A stretch of 64,000 nucleotides of DNA, from positions 4,683,001 through 4,747,000 of the forward strand of contig NC_092607.1 of NCBI RefSeq assembly GCF_047663525.1, written 5' to 3'. Positions 39,241 to 51,100 of the stretch are shown here, one piece after another. The position numbers and the translations under genes were made by a program. Positions within the stretch are counted from its first letter, which is position 1; each line of letters begins with the position of its first letter. The notes under the pieces were generated by a model, which saw nothing but the letters and a program-made list of their open reading frames with translations, did not search any database and was not told where the DNA came from. Origin of the DNA: Anas platyrhynchos (taxonomy: Eukaryota > Chordata > Aves > Anseriformes > Anatidae).

Positions 39241-39412
39241 CCTTTGCCCAGAGAGGCTGTGCAGTCTCCTTCTCTGGCAATATTCAAAACCCACTTGGAT
39301 GCCATCCTGCTCAATGTGCTCCAGGTGATCCTGCTTGGCAGGGGGGTTGGACTCCATGATCTTCAGAGGTCCCTTCCAACCTTGTCCATTCTGTGATTCC
39401 GTGATTCTCTGT
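39241..39412 (+). mobile_element. CR1 LINE 3' fragment, sense
   Basis: The block starts CCTTTGCCCAGAGAGGCTGTG and continues through a TATTCAAAACCCACTTGGATG segment. It then has GGGGTTGGACTCCATGATCTT and CCCTTCCAACCTTGTCCATTC segments, ending in a degenerate ATTCTGTGATTCCGTGATTCTCTG tail. This is the classic 3' end of avian CR1 retrotransposons, whose tails are 8-bp repeats rather than poly(A). It is 5'-truncated to about 170 bp, which is usual for CR1, and carries no reverse transcriptase. The divergence suggests an old, inactive copy. The 5' edge is approximate. Confidence 0.9.
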
Positions 39413-41603
39413 TCTTCTGAACCTGGAAAGTCTCAGACCCGCTGTAACACCCGTCCAGAGATCTGGTGATGGTTGGTGGCTTTCTGGGAATTTAAGCAGA
39501 AAATCAGCGATGTCTTCTCTTCAGCTGCCAATGCAACAAAAGAGAGTGGCTATTCCTTTCCATCCCTAAAGATGCTTTATTAGCTTTTGGAAAGAGTACA
39601 TCTCAACCAAGGGGAATGCCAGGCTTCCAGGAGAAATCATACAGCTCCGAAAGGGGCAGTCTTTTCACATTTTATGTTTGTGTTTGCATTGCTCAGAAAA
39701 GTAACCTGGGGAATAGCTGAAAGCACAGCCCGCGTCCCAGCCACCTCCACGCAGAAGCCTCTGGGCAGCCTGGTGGGTGTCTCCCACAGCGCATCCAGGA
39801 CCGCAGACACAGACTAACAGCACATTAAACTCCTGGCTGTCTTGTGTTGTCTCTCTCTGCTGGGTTGTAATTTTCTGTCTGTACAAACATGAGAAAGACA
39901 GTCAGTTTTCTGTGATTCTTACCTGGGAATGTGTCAGCATGATCCTGCTGAAGAAACTCTGTTGGAGAATCATCAGACCTGCTCTCCTCCGGCTCATGAT
40001 GTTAAGCTTCATTAGAAGATGGGTGTGAAAGATGATTTATTTGGAGAGTTTCTCATGAAGTCAAAGGGCAATTTAAGTTGTTTTTTGAAAAGCACAAGTG
40101 AATCTGCAAAAAGCTGTTCTGCACAGAAGACAAACCCCAGGCTACCTCAGTTGTCCCATGGTTCCTCTCACCAAGAGGTTGACATGAAGAAACTTTTGGT
40201 CACAGCATCCTTCCATCTGTGCCTGGGATAAAAATAGGGTCTGCATTTGGAAAACATACCCTGGTTTCCAAATGCTTGTAACTAGATACAACTCAGTGCT
40301 AAAGTGAATCTTGGTTTTGGATTCTCTTTCTTGCTTTGCCAGATCTGACTCTTCCAGTTCAGCAGAGAAATTACGTTTTGCTTTGTAAATACCCACAGAC
40401 ACAAGCTCAGATTTTCCTGCAAGGCTCTACCTGCTTTGTGAAGGAATAGATCAGTTCTAGGAATGTACTGAATTTGGTTCCTCAAATTTCATGCAGATCG
40501 GAGTAATGAAATGTCCTTAGCTTGCCCTTGGGAGCGATGCTACCTTCGTGATAACAAAACGGTTCTTTAATATGGAAATAGCAGGTGGCAGGAGGAAAAA
40601 CAGACTTTAATTTTCAGAGAAACCGACGGAACAATTCCAGGAAAAGTGGAGTCGTGGAGCTAGGCTGGAGTAGTTTGCAGTTTTAATCTGCAAAAATATT
40701 CTACTTTTGCCATGATGGATGTGAGAGTGGGTGTCACCCCACGCCCTCCGCCTGTATCAGTTTAATCAGCACACCTCATATACAAGAGCTTGCTTCCTGA
40801 TAGCACTGGAGTATAAACATGAATTGGAAAGAAATCTTGTCTAGGTTGTTGGGGAAAGCTCTGGAAAGCCCATCCCAAAACTGCATTCTGAACTTCTGGG
40901 ATGGGAAAGCAATTACGAGCACTGAATATATGAAATAATCCTCAGTGCCAGTCTCAGACAAACCTGCCCTTGCAGCTCTCAGTGTTGTGACTTATTAATC
41001 CTTTTATCAGCCCTGTGCCATCCTCAGAGTTATTTCCCAGCTCTGACCATTAGTAGCCATCTCCTTGGAAGCTCCTGTGGATTGTTAAACTGGTGATGTT
41101 CTAGTGGTAGGTGTTTATTAAGGAAAAGACATCTTCAACCGCAAGCCAGAATAAAGATCAAAAATCCAGTTGGAGACATGCTGCTTCAGAGCTCTCACCA
41201 TGAGTTCACTGAGAACAATTAAGTTTTTGAGAGTCATTTGCATGGGGAGGTGGAGGAACAATCACCTCTTCTTCTGCAGTTGATACATCAAACAACAGAA
41301 CCAAAGATCTTGGGCAGAAATGGGAGGAGGGAGATCACTGTCCTATTTAGAAGGGGATAAAGCTCCACCCTATGCTGTAAATTCTTTTTTGAAAGTCAGG
41401 GTTTGCACAGGATGAAAGCTAAAAAATCCATGCACTTATTAACATTATAAAGAACCTCTCCAGTGCTCTAGGCAGCTAATGTTATTCTTTAAGCTTCAGG
41501 TTTTTAGGCCTCCAGACAGTCCTTACTTAAAAAGAGCACAACAAACATCAAAAGCCCAGGGTGAGCTTTGACGTATGGCCTGAGCCAGACACATGGAGCC
41601 ACA

Positions 41604-41656
41604 AGAGCTGCCATCCCGCAGAGTCTTCGAGCTGCCATCCTGCAGAAACGTCCAGC
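41604..41656 (+). repeat. Two diverged copies of a 25-28 bp unit
   Basis: GAGCTGCCATCCCGCAGA at about 41606 is repeated as GAGCTGCCATCCTGCAGA at about 41629. The pair lies just before the 23-bp minisatellite and may belong to the same locally duplicating patch. Confidence 0.65.
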
Positions 41657-41738
41657 TCCACCAAAGGAGCTCCACCGTGCCATGAGCTAGGGGGACGTTT
41701 CTTTGATGTGGGCCATAGGGAGCCCAGGCTTGTACAAG

Positions 41739-41877
41739 TTGGTCTTATCAGACCCCAAGGGTTGGTCCCATCAGGCCCCAAAGGTTGGTCCCATCATGCA
41801 TTAAAGGTTGGTCTTATCAGACCCCAAACGTTGGTCCCATCAGGCCCCAACATTGAACTCATCAGGCCCCAAAAGGA
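41739..41877 (+). repeat. 23-bp minisatellite, 6 copies
   Basis: Six tandem copies of a 23-bp unit of the form TTGGTCCCATCAGGCCCCAA plus a three-base end start at 41739, 41762, 41785, 41808, 41831 and about 41854. Copies 1 and 4 share the variant GGTCTTATCAGACCCC and copies 2 and 5 share GGTCCCATCAGGCCCC, so the array has an A-B-C-A-B pattern that hints at a 69-bp higher-order unit. The period is not a multiple of three and no reading frame is favoured. Confidence 0.9.
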
Positions 41878-44493
41878 CCTCCTCCTGCCTAGGGGAGCCT
41901 TCTCCTTGGGGTGAAACACCATCCAAAATCAAACAGACCTGGCCCTGACCACAACACGGAGCTATGGGCTCTCCTAGCTGCTTTTCTAACAGAACCCATG
42001 CTTCAGAGGCAGCTGGAGGAGGGCTGCTGGTGAGCAGGCCGGAGCCATGGGCAGCCAGGCCTAGGGCCTGATGCTGGCCTGGGACACAGCACATGGATGG
42101 AAACACTGAGAGGAAAAACATGAGAAATCAAGAACTGGAACAGTATTTGTACTGCCTAAAGATCAGACTTTCCTATCAAGTGAACACTTGCCCTTCAGTC
42201 TCAAAACATCAAGACATCTGCCTTTTTTTAGGGCTTGTCAGAAACAGCTAATAAATACGGACCAGGGCTGGGACGTTACTTCTCCAGCCCTCTCCAGCCC
42301 TGCTTGGAAGCTGGGTGTCCTTGAGCTGGCAGCTTTGAAGACTTTGCTGTTTGTTCCTTGGCTTGATATTTTTAGCCATTACCTGGCATCAGATGTGCAC
42401 AGCAACTCTACAGGTCTCAACAGCTCCAAAATTTACAGCAATATATTCTCTTCCATTTATGTTTGTTTTCTGCACTGCCACTACTCATGAGCAGAACATA
42501 AATTACCTGAGTTTGATTCATGACCTAGAGTTCAGAGCACTTCCCCAGAAATAGCATTCTCTGTTTGGGACACTACTGCCAAGATTGCATTCCTGGAGCT
42601 GAATTCCTATCCCGTCCAAGACAGTTATTCTACCCATATTTCCCATCATTCTATTTTATACTATTTAGGTCATTTATATTTTCTTGCTCTCACAGTCGCT
42701 TGCTATATGTTGCTCTGTCTCTTTGCAGTTATGCTCTTACCTGTGTTCTGTAAAGTCACCTTCAGACCTTCAAACAACTTCAAATTCAAATGGCCATTTT
42801 GACCTCAGTCCAAATTGCATTTAATAGAAATCTGTACTAAACCACTTGCATTCCTTGGACAGAAGGAAGAACTGAAAGATGCCCAAAGAAAGTATTATTT
42901 AGTCTAGTATTTAACTAGCAGGGACCACGAGAAAAACCTTCTGCTCTTTGCTTTAAATGTCACTATAATATAAAGTTACTGACAATGCTAATAATTCTAT
43001 CCTATGCAAGATGTTTATCCCCGATCCCAGTTTAGGTTCAGTCCACTCAGAAGTACTAGTATCTTCTGCAAATTTAATTCCAACTAATCTAATTCCAGTT
43101 TTAACTTTGTCACAGCTGTTCACAATGTCACAAGCAGTTCATGTACAGAGAGAAAACACAAGACAGACGTGAAATGTAGAAATTCTTCCCTTGGGGCTTT
43201 TTTCTTTCCTATTGCAGAAGTATCTGTCTGAAAAGACACTGATTGTCATCCCTTTCTGTCTTCAGTGTTGCTTCCTTACTAGGTTCCTTTCTTATCTCCA
43301 CCATATACAACTCCAAGCATCCCCACAACCAGAGCTGACAAATGATGAAATTCTTAACATACCACCTGGGCTCCTGCTGGCATCCTTTCACCAGCTTCAA
43401 CAGGGAAGCCATGGCAGATGCCGTAAACCAACACGCTGATACCACTCGGGATTCATCCCTTACCCTTAGTACATGATTTAGTGATCTGTGTGATCCAGCT
43501 GTGGAACAACTGAAATGTGCAGACTGTAGATAGAGAACACAAAGAGATAGGGAAGATAGAGCAGAAGACAGAGAAAAAGGAGTAACAGAAGAATCAAGAA
43601 ATAAACTATATTTAATAGATCACAATTATATCTTGAGTATTTTGAGAATTTTTTATTCCGTGACAGACTGCTGGGCAACCACGGATTCCTACACTGCAGG
43701 GACTATGATCATGCAGTGCCATCACCTGTTTGCTTCTGGTAGCTACATCAGCTGAGATCTGCTGCTTCCAAAATAAAATGACAGAAAAAATAATTACAAA
43801 AACTGAGTAATTTATCAAGATATTATGTCTGAACGAAAGCTCTCAGTCCACACCACGACCCTGTCCTCTACCACAGTGGCTCCCCGTTGGCTGTCTCTTT
43901 TTTCTATAGCAGGATCTTGGAGCACATCCGCAGGATGAGCTGCCGGGGCCAGGTACGATGGTCGTGTTCCCCTGAGACATGCTTCTTTTGGGGACACGTT
44001 GAGCTTGTTCATGGACCAAGCATGTCCCTGAGATAATGGCTGTCATTTCGCAAAGTTTAGGAGCTCTTCTCCCAGCTCTCCCAGCACCTCCGCAGGTCAG
44101 CAAGAGCGCTGGGAGCAGCCCGGGGTGCAAACCAAGGAGATGAGGCCTGTTGAGAAGAGCAGGGGAAAAGAAAGCTTGGTCCTGGGAGGAGAAACAAGGG
44201 AAAGATGGTAAGAACTGCTCCAGCTGAATCAGTGTTCGTGGCTGGAGATAAAGCATGGGCGCTGAGTGGTTTTCCTCCTGACTTTCCAAAGTCATTGACC
44301 TTTGGACTGAGGCGAAGCAGGAAACGGCACAAGTCCTCCCACTGCCAACAAGCCTGACAGCAGCTTTGACAGGAACGGGATTTTATCTGAGGGAGAACAC
44401 TGGATGCCAGGATCCTGTAACTGAAAGGAGTTCTGGTTTTCAGCCCCGGGAACAAAGCTTTGACCGGTGGCACTGCTACAAATCTGTGACTCC

Positions 44494-44505
44494 GGGGGGG
44501 GGGGG
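44494..44505. repeat. G12 homopolymer at the YWHAB island edge
   Basis: Twelve consecutive G followed by ACGTCAC, a half cAMP-response-like ACGTCA element. It marks the left flank of the YWHAB CpG island. Long G runs are error-prone in sequencing, so the length is uncertain. Confidence 0.8.
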
Positions 44506-44744
44506 ACGTCACTCCGTGTCCCGTGGGGTTACAGGCCGAAAAGTGAGGGACTTTCCTCAGACTCCCCATGGAGACCCAGCCGGGCTTCCCCTCAGCCCCC
44601 CCAAAACGCCCCCTCCCCACCCCCCAGCACACGCACAAACACCCTCATTGCACAACAGCCGGCAGGTGGGGCTCTTGTTTATTTTGGGGGGCTCTGGGGG
44701 GGGTTTGGTTGTGTTGCTGACTGAAACCCTGCAGTTTGATCCGC

Positions 44745-44757
44745 GGGGGGGGGGGGG
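44745..44757. repeat. G13 homopolymer in the YWHAB island
   Basis: Thirteen consecutive G about 135 bp upstream of the X-box. The length should be treated as uncertain because such runs are hard to sequence. Confidence 0.8.
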
Positions 44758-44890
44758 CCAGCCCCGAGGAGGCCGCCCCCCACCCCCCGCCCGCCATTTC
44801 CCGCCCCGCGCCCCCCCCTCCGCCCCCCCTCCCCGCGCGCGGGCGCGCGCCACCAGCCCCTCCCCTCCCCTCCCCCCCACCCCCCCCCTT

Positions 44891-44904
44891 GTTGCTATAG
44901 CAAC
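44891..44904. promoter_or_regulatory. Perfect palindromic X-box (RFX-type site)
   Basis: GTTGCTATAGCAAC is a perfect 14-bp inverted repeat. It fits the RFX-family X-box, whose half-sites are GTTGCC-like and RGCAAC-like. It sits about 115 bp upstream of the presumed YWHAB first exon, 31 bp before the CCAAT box. RFX and NF-Y commonly act together at promoters, so the spacing is suggestive. Binding is inferred from motif alone. Confidence 0.7.
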
Positions 44905-45009
44905 CGAGAGCCGGCTGGCGCGCGGCGGCGGCTGCCCAATGGGGAGGCGGCTCCCCCCGCAAGTCCCGCCCCCCGGGGCCGGAAGGGGCGTGGCCTCGGG
45001 GCCGGAAGC

Positions 45010-45105
45010 GGGCCCGCAGCGCCGCAGGGTGTGTGTGTGTCTGTGCGTGCGCTCCCGCCGCTCCGCCCGCCGGGATCCAGGCCGCGGTGCCGCCGCCCCC
45101 GCCAG
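45010..45105 (+). other. YWHAB: YWHAB non-coding exon 1 (5' UTR)
   Basis: A strong donor, GCCAG followed by GTGAGG with GT at 45106, ends a GC-rich segment directly below the ETS/SP promoter sites. It is the natural first exon to join the acceptor at 51825. The 5' edge is estimated; a short GTGTGTGTGTCTGTGCGTG stretch at 45029-45047 lies in it. No ATG is used here: the open frames starting at 45031 and 45033 do not continue into the 14-3-3 frame. Confidence 0.65.
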
Positions 45106-48100
45106 GTGAGGCTCCCCGGGCGCCCCCCGCTCCCCCCGCAGCGCCCCTCGGGGCGGGCGGCGCCTCCGCGGGCCCGCGGGAGGCCGGGGCCGGGCGGGGG
45201 AGGCCGCCGCAGGCCGCGGCGGGAGGGCCCCGCGGGGTGCGGGGCGGCTCCGGGCCGCTTTTTGTGCTTCGCGGTCGGGCCGTGCCCCGCGGCGCTGCGG
45301 GGGGGCGGTGTAACGGTGCGCCCCTGCCGCCCCTGCGCTGCGGGGCCCGGGCGGGGCCGCCGCCTCCTCCTCCCCTGCGGCCGGCACGGCCCGGCCCGGC
45401 CCCGCCCGCATGAGCCGCCCGCGGGGCGAGGCCGCGCACACCTGTGCGGAGCCCCGGCCCCCGCCCGCCCTGCGCCATCTCCTGCCGGGCGTTGGAGGGC
45501 TCGGCTCGGCTCGGCTCATCTGGCCTGCTGCGGGGAGGGGAGGGAGCCGGCCTCCACCGAGGAACGGTTCCGAGCCCTCCTCCTCCTCCCGACGGCTCCT
45601 GCCTTACTGCGCCCTGCCCAGGCTCCGCCGCGGGGCCCTTCTCGCGGCTTCCCCCAAATCGGGAGCGACCCGCACCCATCAGGCCCCTTCCACCCCCTGG
45701 GGCGATTCTGTTCCTATGGCAGTTTGTGTGAGCTCTGTCACGTAGTAACGGAGGTGATCACAGAATGCTAGAAGGAAACAAAATAATGGTGTTTTCCAAT
45801 TTTAACTCATCGTGTCCATTTGGGAATAGAGATGAGTTTAGGGAGGACTGCAAAGGGAAAGAAGGGTCCATAAAGCCACTCCCAATGTATAAGAAGGCTG
45901 GGCAGTAACCCAGAGCTAACGACCCCAGGCTTTATTTACGGTATGTGCAATTGTACATTAATTAGGATGATCACATTTCAGTGACATATAGTCACTCTGT
46001 TAATACATGGGAACAAAAATGTGTCTAATGCAACCATTACAGTATAAATTAGTTGCTTAAATTCCTCGTTAACAGTTAAAACAACTTCTATGGTAGTAGA
46101 AAAACAAATTGCATGTTGTGCAGTACTGTAAAAAAAATTAAATCCCTACATAAAAAAAATGAATTTGAGAAACTTTGGCAGGTTTTGTAGCATCAGTGGT
46201 TGGAATGCTTGGTTTCACACGTGCTACCGCAGCACCTTAGTCAGAAGTTGGCTTTTGTTTTAAAGTAATACGGAGATGTAAACTGATCTAGAAGATAAAA
46301 AAGAAGCAATACCTCCTTCATTGGCTCTATCTCTGCAGTCCTTCAATGTCAGTGTAATACTTTGTTTATCGGATCGGTACCCGTGAAGTGGTAGACTCGG
46401 TGCACAGATGGGCCTAGTGCAGTTTTCTCAACCTCATTATGTCAGTACCGCATGTTCTGATCTCTGCTATTTTGATGTTGAGTCTTTTTTTTGTAAGCAG
46501 GCCCCTGCCAGTATGCAGCTTTTTGTGCTGTATGCGAATAAACTCAGATGAGGAGGAGTTAAGAAAATAATTATTTGAATAACGAGGTAAAAAGCTGGTA
46601 CTCCGATCCTCTGGGTACCCCGCTGCATCCCAGCGAGACCAGGCCTTCCAGTAGTGTGTCTCTTCTCTGGCCACACGTTTTGCCCCACCCTGCAATATAA
46701 ATATTCTCAGTTTATTGCTAACAAAAGTGATTTACCTGTGATACGTATGCATTAGTTTGGCATGAATTTTGTGCCCAGAGGAGGATTTTTGGGGGGTAAC
46801 TCACTATTTCCACCTGGACTCTAGTCAAAAACAATTACGCTGGTTGGAACAAAAAGATGTTACCGTGTGAGGATGTTGTACTTTGGAACTGTGTGCCTGT
46901 CTCCACCTGCAGCTTTCCTGCGCTAAGTGCCAGGGCAGTGCTTGTCAGCCTGAAGTTCCTCATTTAGAAGGCATTAAGAAGAGCAAGAATACTGCCATAA
47001 ATTTAATTTGTCTGTACAATATCGGTTCCCCTACGTGCTCTTGTTACCTCTGATAGAAAATCTACAGTTGTCTACAGAGATTGAAAGCCTTGCGTGTAAT
47101 TTTTCCAAAATGGTATTGGTCAGGTTTAGGAAACAACAATTAATGATGGTAGAAGGTAAGCAGAGCAAGTGGAGGCATGGCTTTCCTGAATGTTAATTTT
47201 ATCTTAATGTTAATCGTTAAAGACTTGCACTGAAGGCCAGGGCATGTGGTGAGTCAGTAGATGCAGAGGAGGCTGAAGGTATGTGCCACACAAGGTCAGT
47301 GAGTGTCAGAACTGGGAAGTCGCTTTTTTTTCCCCTCACCAAGTTAGCAGTAAGTTTTACTGAACTTCTTATATATGTAAAGGGCTTCAGTGGTCAGATA
47401 GAGCAGATGTGTCAATTTTCTGATCAGTGGCTTAATATGTGGTTACCTTTGGAGGAGCTGGAGTAGAGAGACAAAGCTGATGAAGTGAGATGCCTGATGC
47501 TCAGCTAAAGAAAGGAAGGTTCCTTGCAGTCTGATAAGGAGCCCGTTCCTTTCCTGTAAGGAATGTTTGTTGGGGGTGATGCCTGCTGGACAGCGAGTAT
47601 CAGCAATGTCACGCAGTTCTGCTGGCATTGTAGCTCCAGTGTCAGCATGTGTTGACCTGAAGCATGGAGAAGGATTTGCCATTTGTTTCAGAAATACTGT
47701 CTCCAAACATTTAGTCTTGGTAATTATCAAACTGTACTTTGAGACACCACCTCCCTCACATGAATACTTATTTTGGCATGAATTGCCCATCCAGAAATCT
47801 CTAAGGCATGTTCATGTGTTGTTGGAATTGAACTACATTTTTTGTACCAAATTTCTACTTCTCGTGGTAAAATTTGAATGGATTTACAAAGATGGTGGCT
47901 GAGAATTGATTGTGTCACACTTCACCAAACCTGGTTCTACGTCCCTTTTTCGTAGTGGAGCAGCCTGTTAACCTGCATCTCTGCTTGGCTCGTTAGTGAC
48001 TGATACGTCAAGCTAGTAATTGCACTGCTTTCTCACCAGGATTTTAATGAAGTGGAAGCGTTTGTTTGACAGCTTCTAATGCTTGCTATAAAGAGAAGAA

Positions 48101-51100
48101 CAATACGCAGAAATCAATAACTTAATTAGCATCAGAAGAATGGGTCATGGAGAGCAGCAGACTTCAGGCCACCGTAGGCTTATTAGTATTGTCCTATCAG
48201 CTCAATATGTTATATAAGCCAGGCTTTTTTCACTGTCAGTTTGCATCTGGTTTCTACAGACTTTAAACACGGTTACTTCTCATCTGTTTTGGCTTCGGCC
48301 TAAACAGCTCATTGAGCCTGGGAACAATAAAGGCTGTGGAGCAGATATAGTAACTGCTGGGTAGCAAGATGCAGTCCTCCACCACTTGCAGTCTCCTGAA
48401 GAACACTACCTACGTGTTCTGCTCCTCAGCTGGTGCTGAGATGTAGACCTCCAGTTCTGTGCATCCGTCCTCTCTTGAGAGCTCTGGGGGCATACAGCCT
48501 CTAGGTGCCGTTTCCAGGTTGGTCACACCTTCTCCTTTTTGCAGCTTCTTCTGGAATTAGCCAGACATTCATAAACTAACGTTTGACAGGCTCTGACCTC
48601 CGGTGTTTTCTGATTGTATCAGATCTCACCTACACAGCCTTTTATTTCTGGAGGTGGGAAGTAAGCAGTTGTAATCTTTTTGTATCTGTATACATGTGAT
48701 TATGCACTTGTAATAGAGGTTGGAAGACCTTAGGCTGTACTGGGGAGAGTGTTTGTTGTTTTTGTTTTTTTTATCTCCTATCTAGAGTGTGGGGAACTAC
48801 AGTGCTCTGAATTTGTGGCTGCTGGTACTGTGGGCTGAAGGCTAGTGGTTGGCAGTCCTTACTGTAAAGTGTCCAGCCACTGCCTTGTGGAAGGCCACTA
48901 AGTTGTGGTTTGATAGATCCTGAAGAGGGCAGCCCTATGAATTTTACATGTGTTAACACATCTGAGAATCTTCTGCTTAGAGCGGGCAACTTCTGGGACT
49001 CCTCCGTGGCTGTGATCTGCACGTCCTCGCTCCTCCAGCTCCCCTCTTCCCCCTTGCCAACACGGCATGGCTTCAGTGGTGCTAGAATAGATGGTTCCTG
49101 TCGGCCTTCTGTTTGTCACCTTTGTGTGTTTTGCTCCTAGCTGCAGGTAACCTTTGTGAGATGGCTTCTGTTTGTGGCCTAGGACTATTTTTAGCTCTAG
49201 GCTTTGCTTGTTTCAGACTGTGGCACACTGCTCCATTGTTAGAGCGTGGCTTTCATCTCCTTTATGGGAGGGACCAGTTATAACTGATAGTTGCTTCTTT
49301 GCCTTTTCAAACATCACTCCTTTCCTTGTATCTTTTTTTCCTTCTGGCAAACACTTCCCTCTTTTGGAGCTCAAGCCAGCATAGCTCTGCAAAGCTCTTC
49401 TCCAGCCTTCTAACAAGGTAAGCGATGGAGAATAAAATGAAGGTTTTAACAGTGTTCCTTTATGCAGTGCTTTGTGAGTGAAATAAAGGTAGGCTTACTG
49501 GTGGGTTGCAGACGTTTTGGCGTGGGCGATGTTTTCCTTGTTGTATTTAATTTCTGTCAGATCCATTTTTTGGAATAGTACCTTCTAGTTTCATGGAAAA
49601 ACTACTAACAAACGGTACAGATATTAAGATAAACAGTGCAAGCCCCTGCGTAGTGAATTCTTAATTCGTCAGCCATAAACCAGTGAAGTTCTGAGGAGCT
49701 CCATCTTCAGTAATCAGTTTGAGTCACATTTAAGATGTGCATAAATTTATTGTTTGAGAAACAGCATTCTAATGCTTCGTGCTGGTGTTTTGGCTGTACA
49801 GCTGATGATGCGTTAAGCTGGTTTTTGGAGCTCTTTTATCCACTAGCTCTTTGTCCTTGCAGTCCTGTCTGGTTTCCTTAACATGTCCTTATATGAACCC
49901 ATTGACTGCCATGAACTGACTTGCATCCATGGATAAATATGTCAGCGAGCTTGATAAAACAAACTCTACGCCATTTCAAAACTAAACTGTATGCTGTTTG
50001 TAAACAGAATTCTGCACGGATAACTTGAGCACGCATTAGAACAGTATTGGCAAAACGCAGATCAAAGATGATACTGACCTTTCCATGGCAAAATGTAAAC
50101 TGTTGGAGTTTCTTGTCTCTGGGCTTCAACAAACAGGCTGATTCTACAAAATAATCGCTTTCCCCAAGAGGAAGAGTAGAAGATTGCAGTAGAACTGCTT
50201 CTGATAAGCTGTGCAGACAGTGAGGAAATCAGAACTGCTTTGGAAGTGTTTTGTTTAAGTGACCTGTTACTTAAAGTTGGCTCTTGTGGCATGAAAAGCA
50301 TTCTTCAGGTGTACTGTGTTGGGGGGTAAATAAATGCCATTACTTCCCACGTTACGGACAGAATCTAAATTTAGTGCTGAGTTCAGGAGTGGTTGACTAG
50401 GTTGGATAGATGCACCAGTTACAAATGTAGTGGGTTTTCTCAATGGTAAATGGCTGCTATTTCTTTATTTTTTTGTGTACGTATGTATGCACCAGTGTAC
50501 TGTTGTTCCAAATAGAGACATAGTCTCTTGCCTAATTAACAGAAGCACGTGAAAGCTAAATGTAAACTTACCATTCTCATTTAGCTTTTCTTGTTCTTTT
50601 AGAGTTGTTTTTAGGCTGTTCAGGTCTCAGTCTGGAAGTTTCTGATCTAGACAGTGAGAGTCCTGATTGGACTTCAGGGAGTAGGAGAGGAACATTATTG
50701 CTCAGTACTAACAAGAACGACAGTTCTGGGTCTGTCTGAAAATGCAGATCTGCCTACCTGGATATTGATGAATCTGGGACACCTGAGAGTTTGAGGTATT
50801 GAGGTACCCACTTCTTTTTTTTGATGAAAGCAAGGAGACTTAAGTCTTCCCATGAACCCAGGCCTAGGTGATGGCCACTGAACTAACAGCATTATATTCC
50901 AAGTTGATTAATGTTGGCGTCCTGTAGAAGCAAGCAACGCTCAGTCTGCCTCCCAGACGCATTCTTTACCAACTTCATTTTTCATTGCTCCAGTTCCTCA
51001 GCAGCACAGTGGCCATGTGATGTGTTTTTCTTGGCTTCCTATGCTAAACTGTGTTATCAGAGACGATAAACAAGTTGTTTCCATACGAGCAATTGGTTTT

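Larger units (their letters stand above)
17640..44400. other. RIMS4-YWHAB intergenic interval, no protein gene recognised
   Basis: This 27-kb stretch separates the divergent RIMS4 and YWHAB promoters. Open frames on both strands are short or are random-looking translations of GC-rich DNA, and none matches a family I know. The longest is a 338-codon plus-strand frame at 29460-30476, with no domain, no repeated codon signature and overlapping open frames on the other strand. Recognisable content is listed separately: a SINE fossil, a CR1 fragment, a minisatellite, homopolymer runs and a hairpin. GC-rich segments (about 28000-37500) alternate with short AT-rich islands that resemble conserved regulatory DNA. 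Non-coding RNAs could be present but cannot be recognised without transcript data. Confidence 0.6.
44560..45700 (+). promoter_or_regulatory. YWHAB: YWHAB CpG-island promoter
   Basis: A dense CpG island covers the first YWHAB exon. Within it are a perfect X-box palindrome (44891-44904), a CCAAT box (44936-44940) and a CCGGAAG ETS site (44979-44985). Directly after these come a GGGGCGTGGC SP/KLF box (44986-44995) and a second CCGGAAG (45002-45008). No TATA box is present. The tight order CCAAT, ETS, SP, ETS within 75 bp just upstream of the first exon fits a housekeeping promoter with dispersed starts near 45005-45030. The island also carries C- and G-runs, including G13 at 44745-44757. Long minus-strand open frames across it (up to 344 codons) are products of low stop-codon density in GC-rich DNA. 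Confidence 0.8.

Noticed and set aside
44557-45679. Minus-strand frames of 320 and 344 codons across the YWHAB promoter
   Set aside because: CpG-island DNA has few stop codons. The predicted proteins are Gly/Ala/Pro/Arg-rich, overlap each other in different frames, and lie antisense to a clear promoter.
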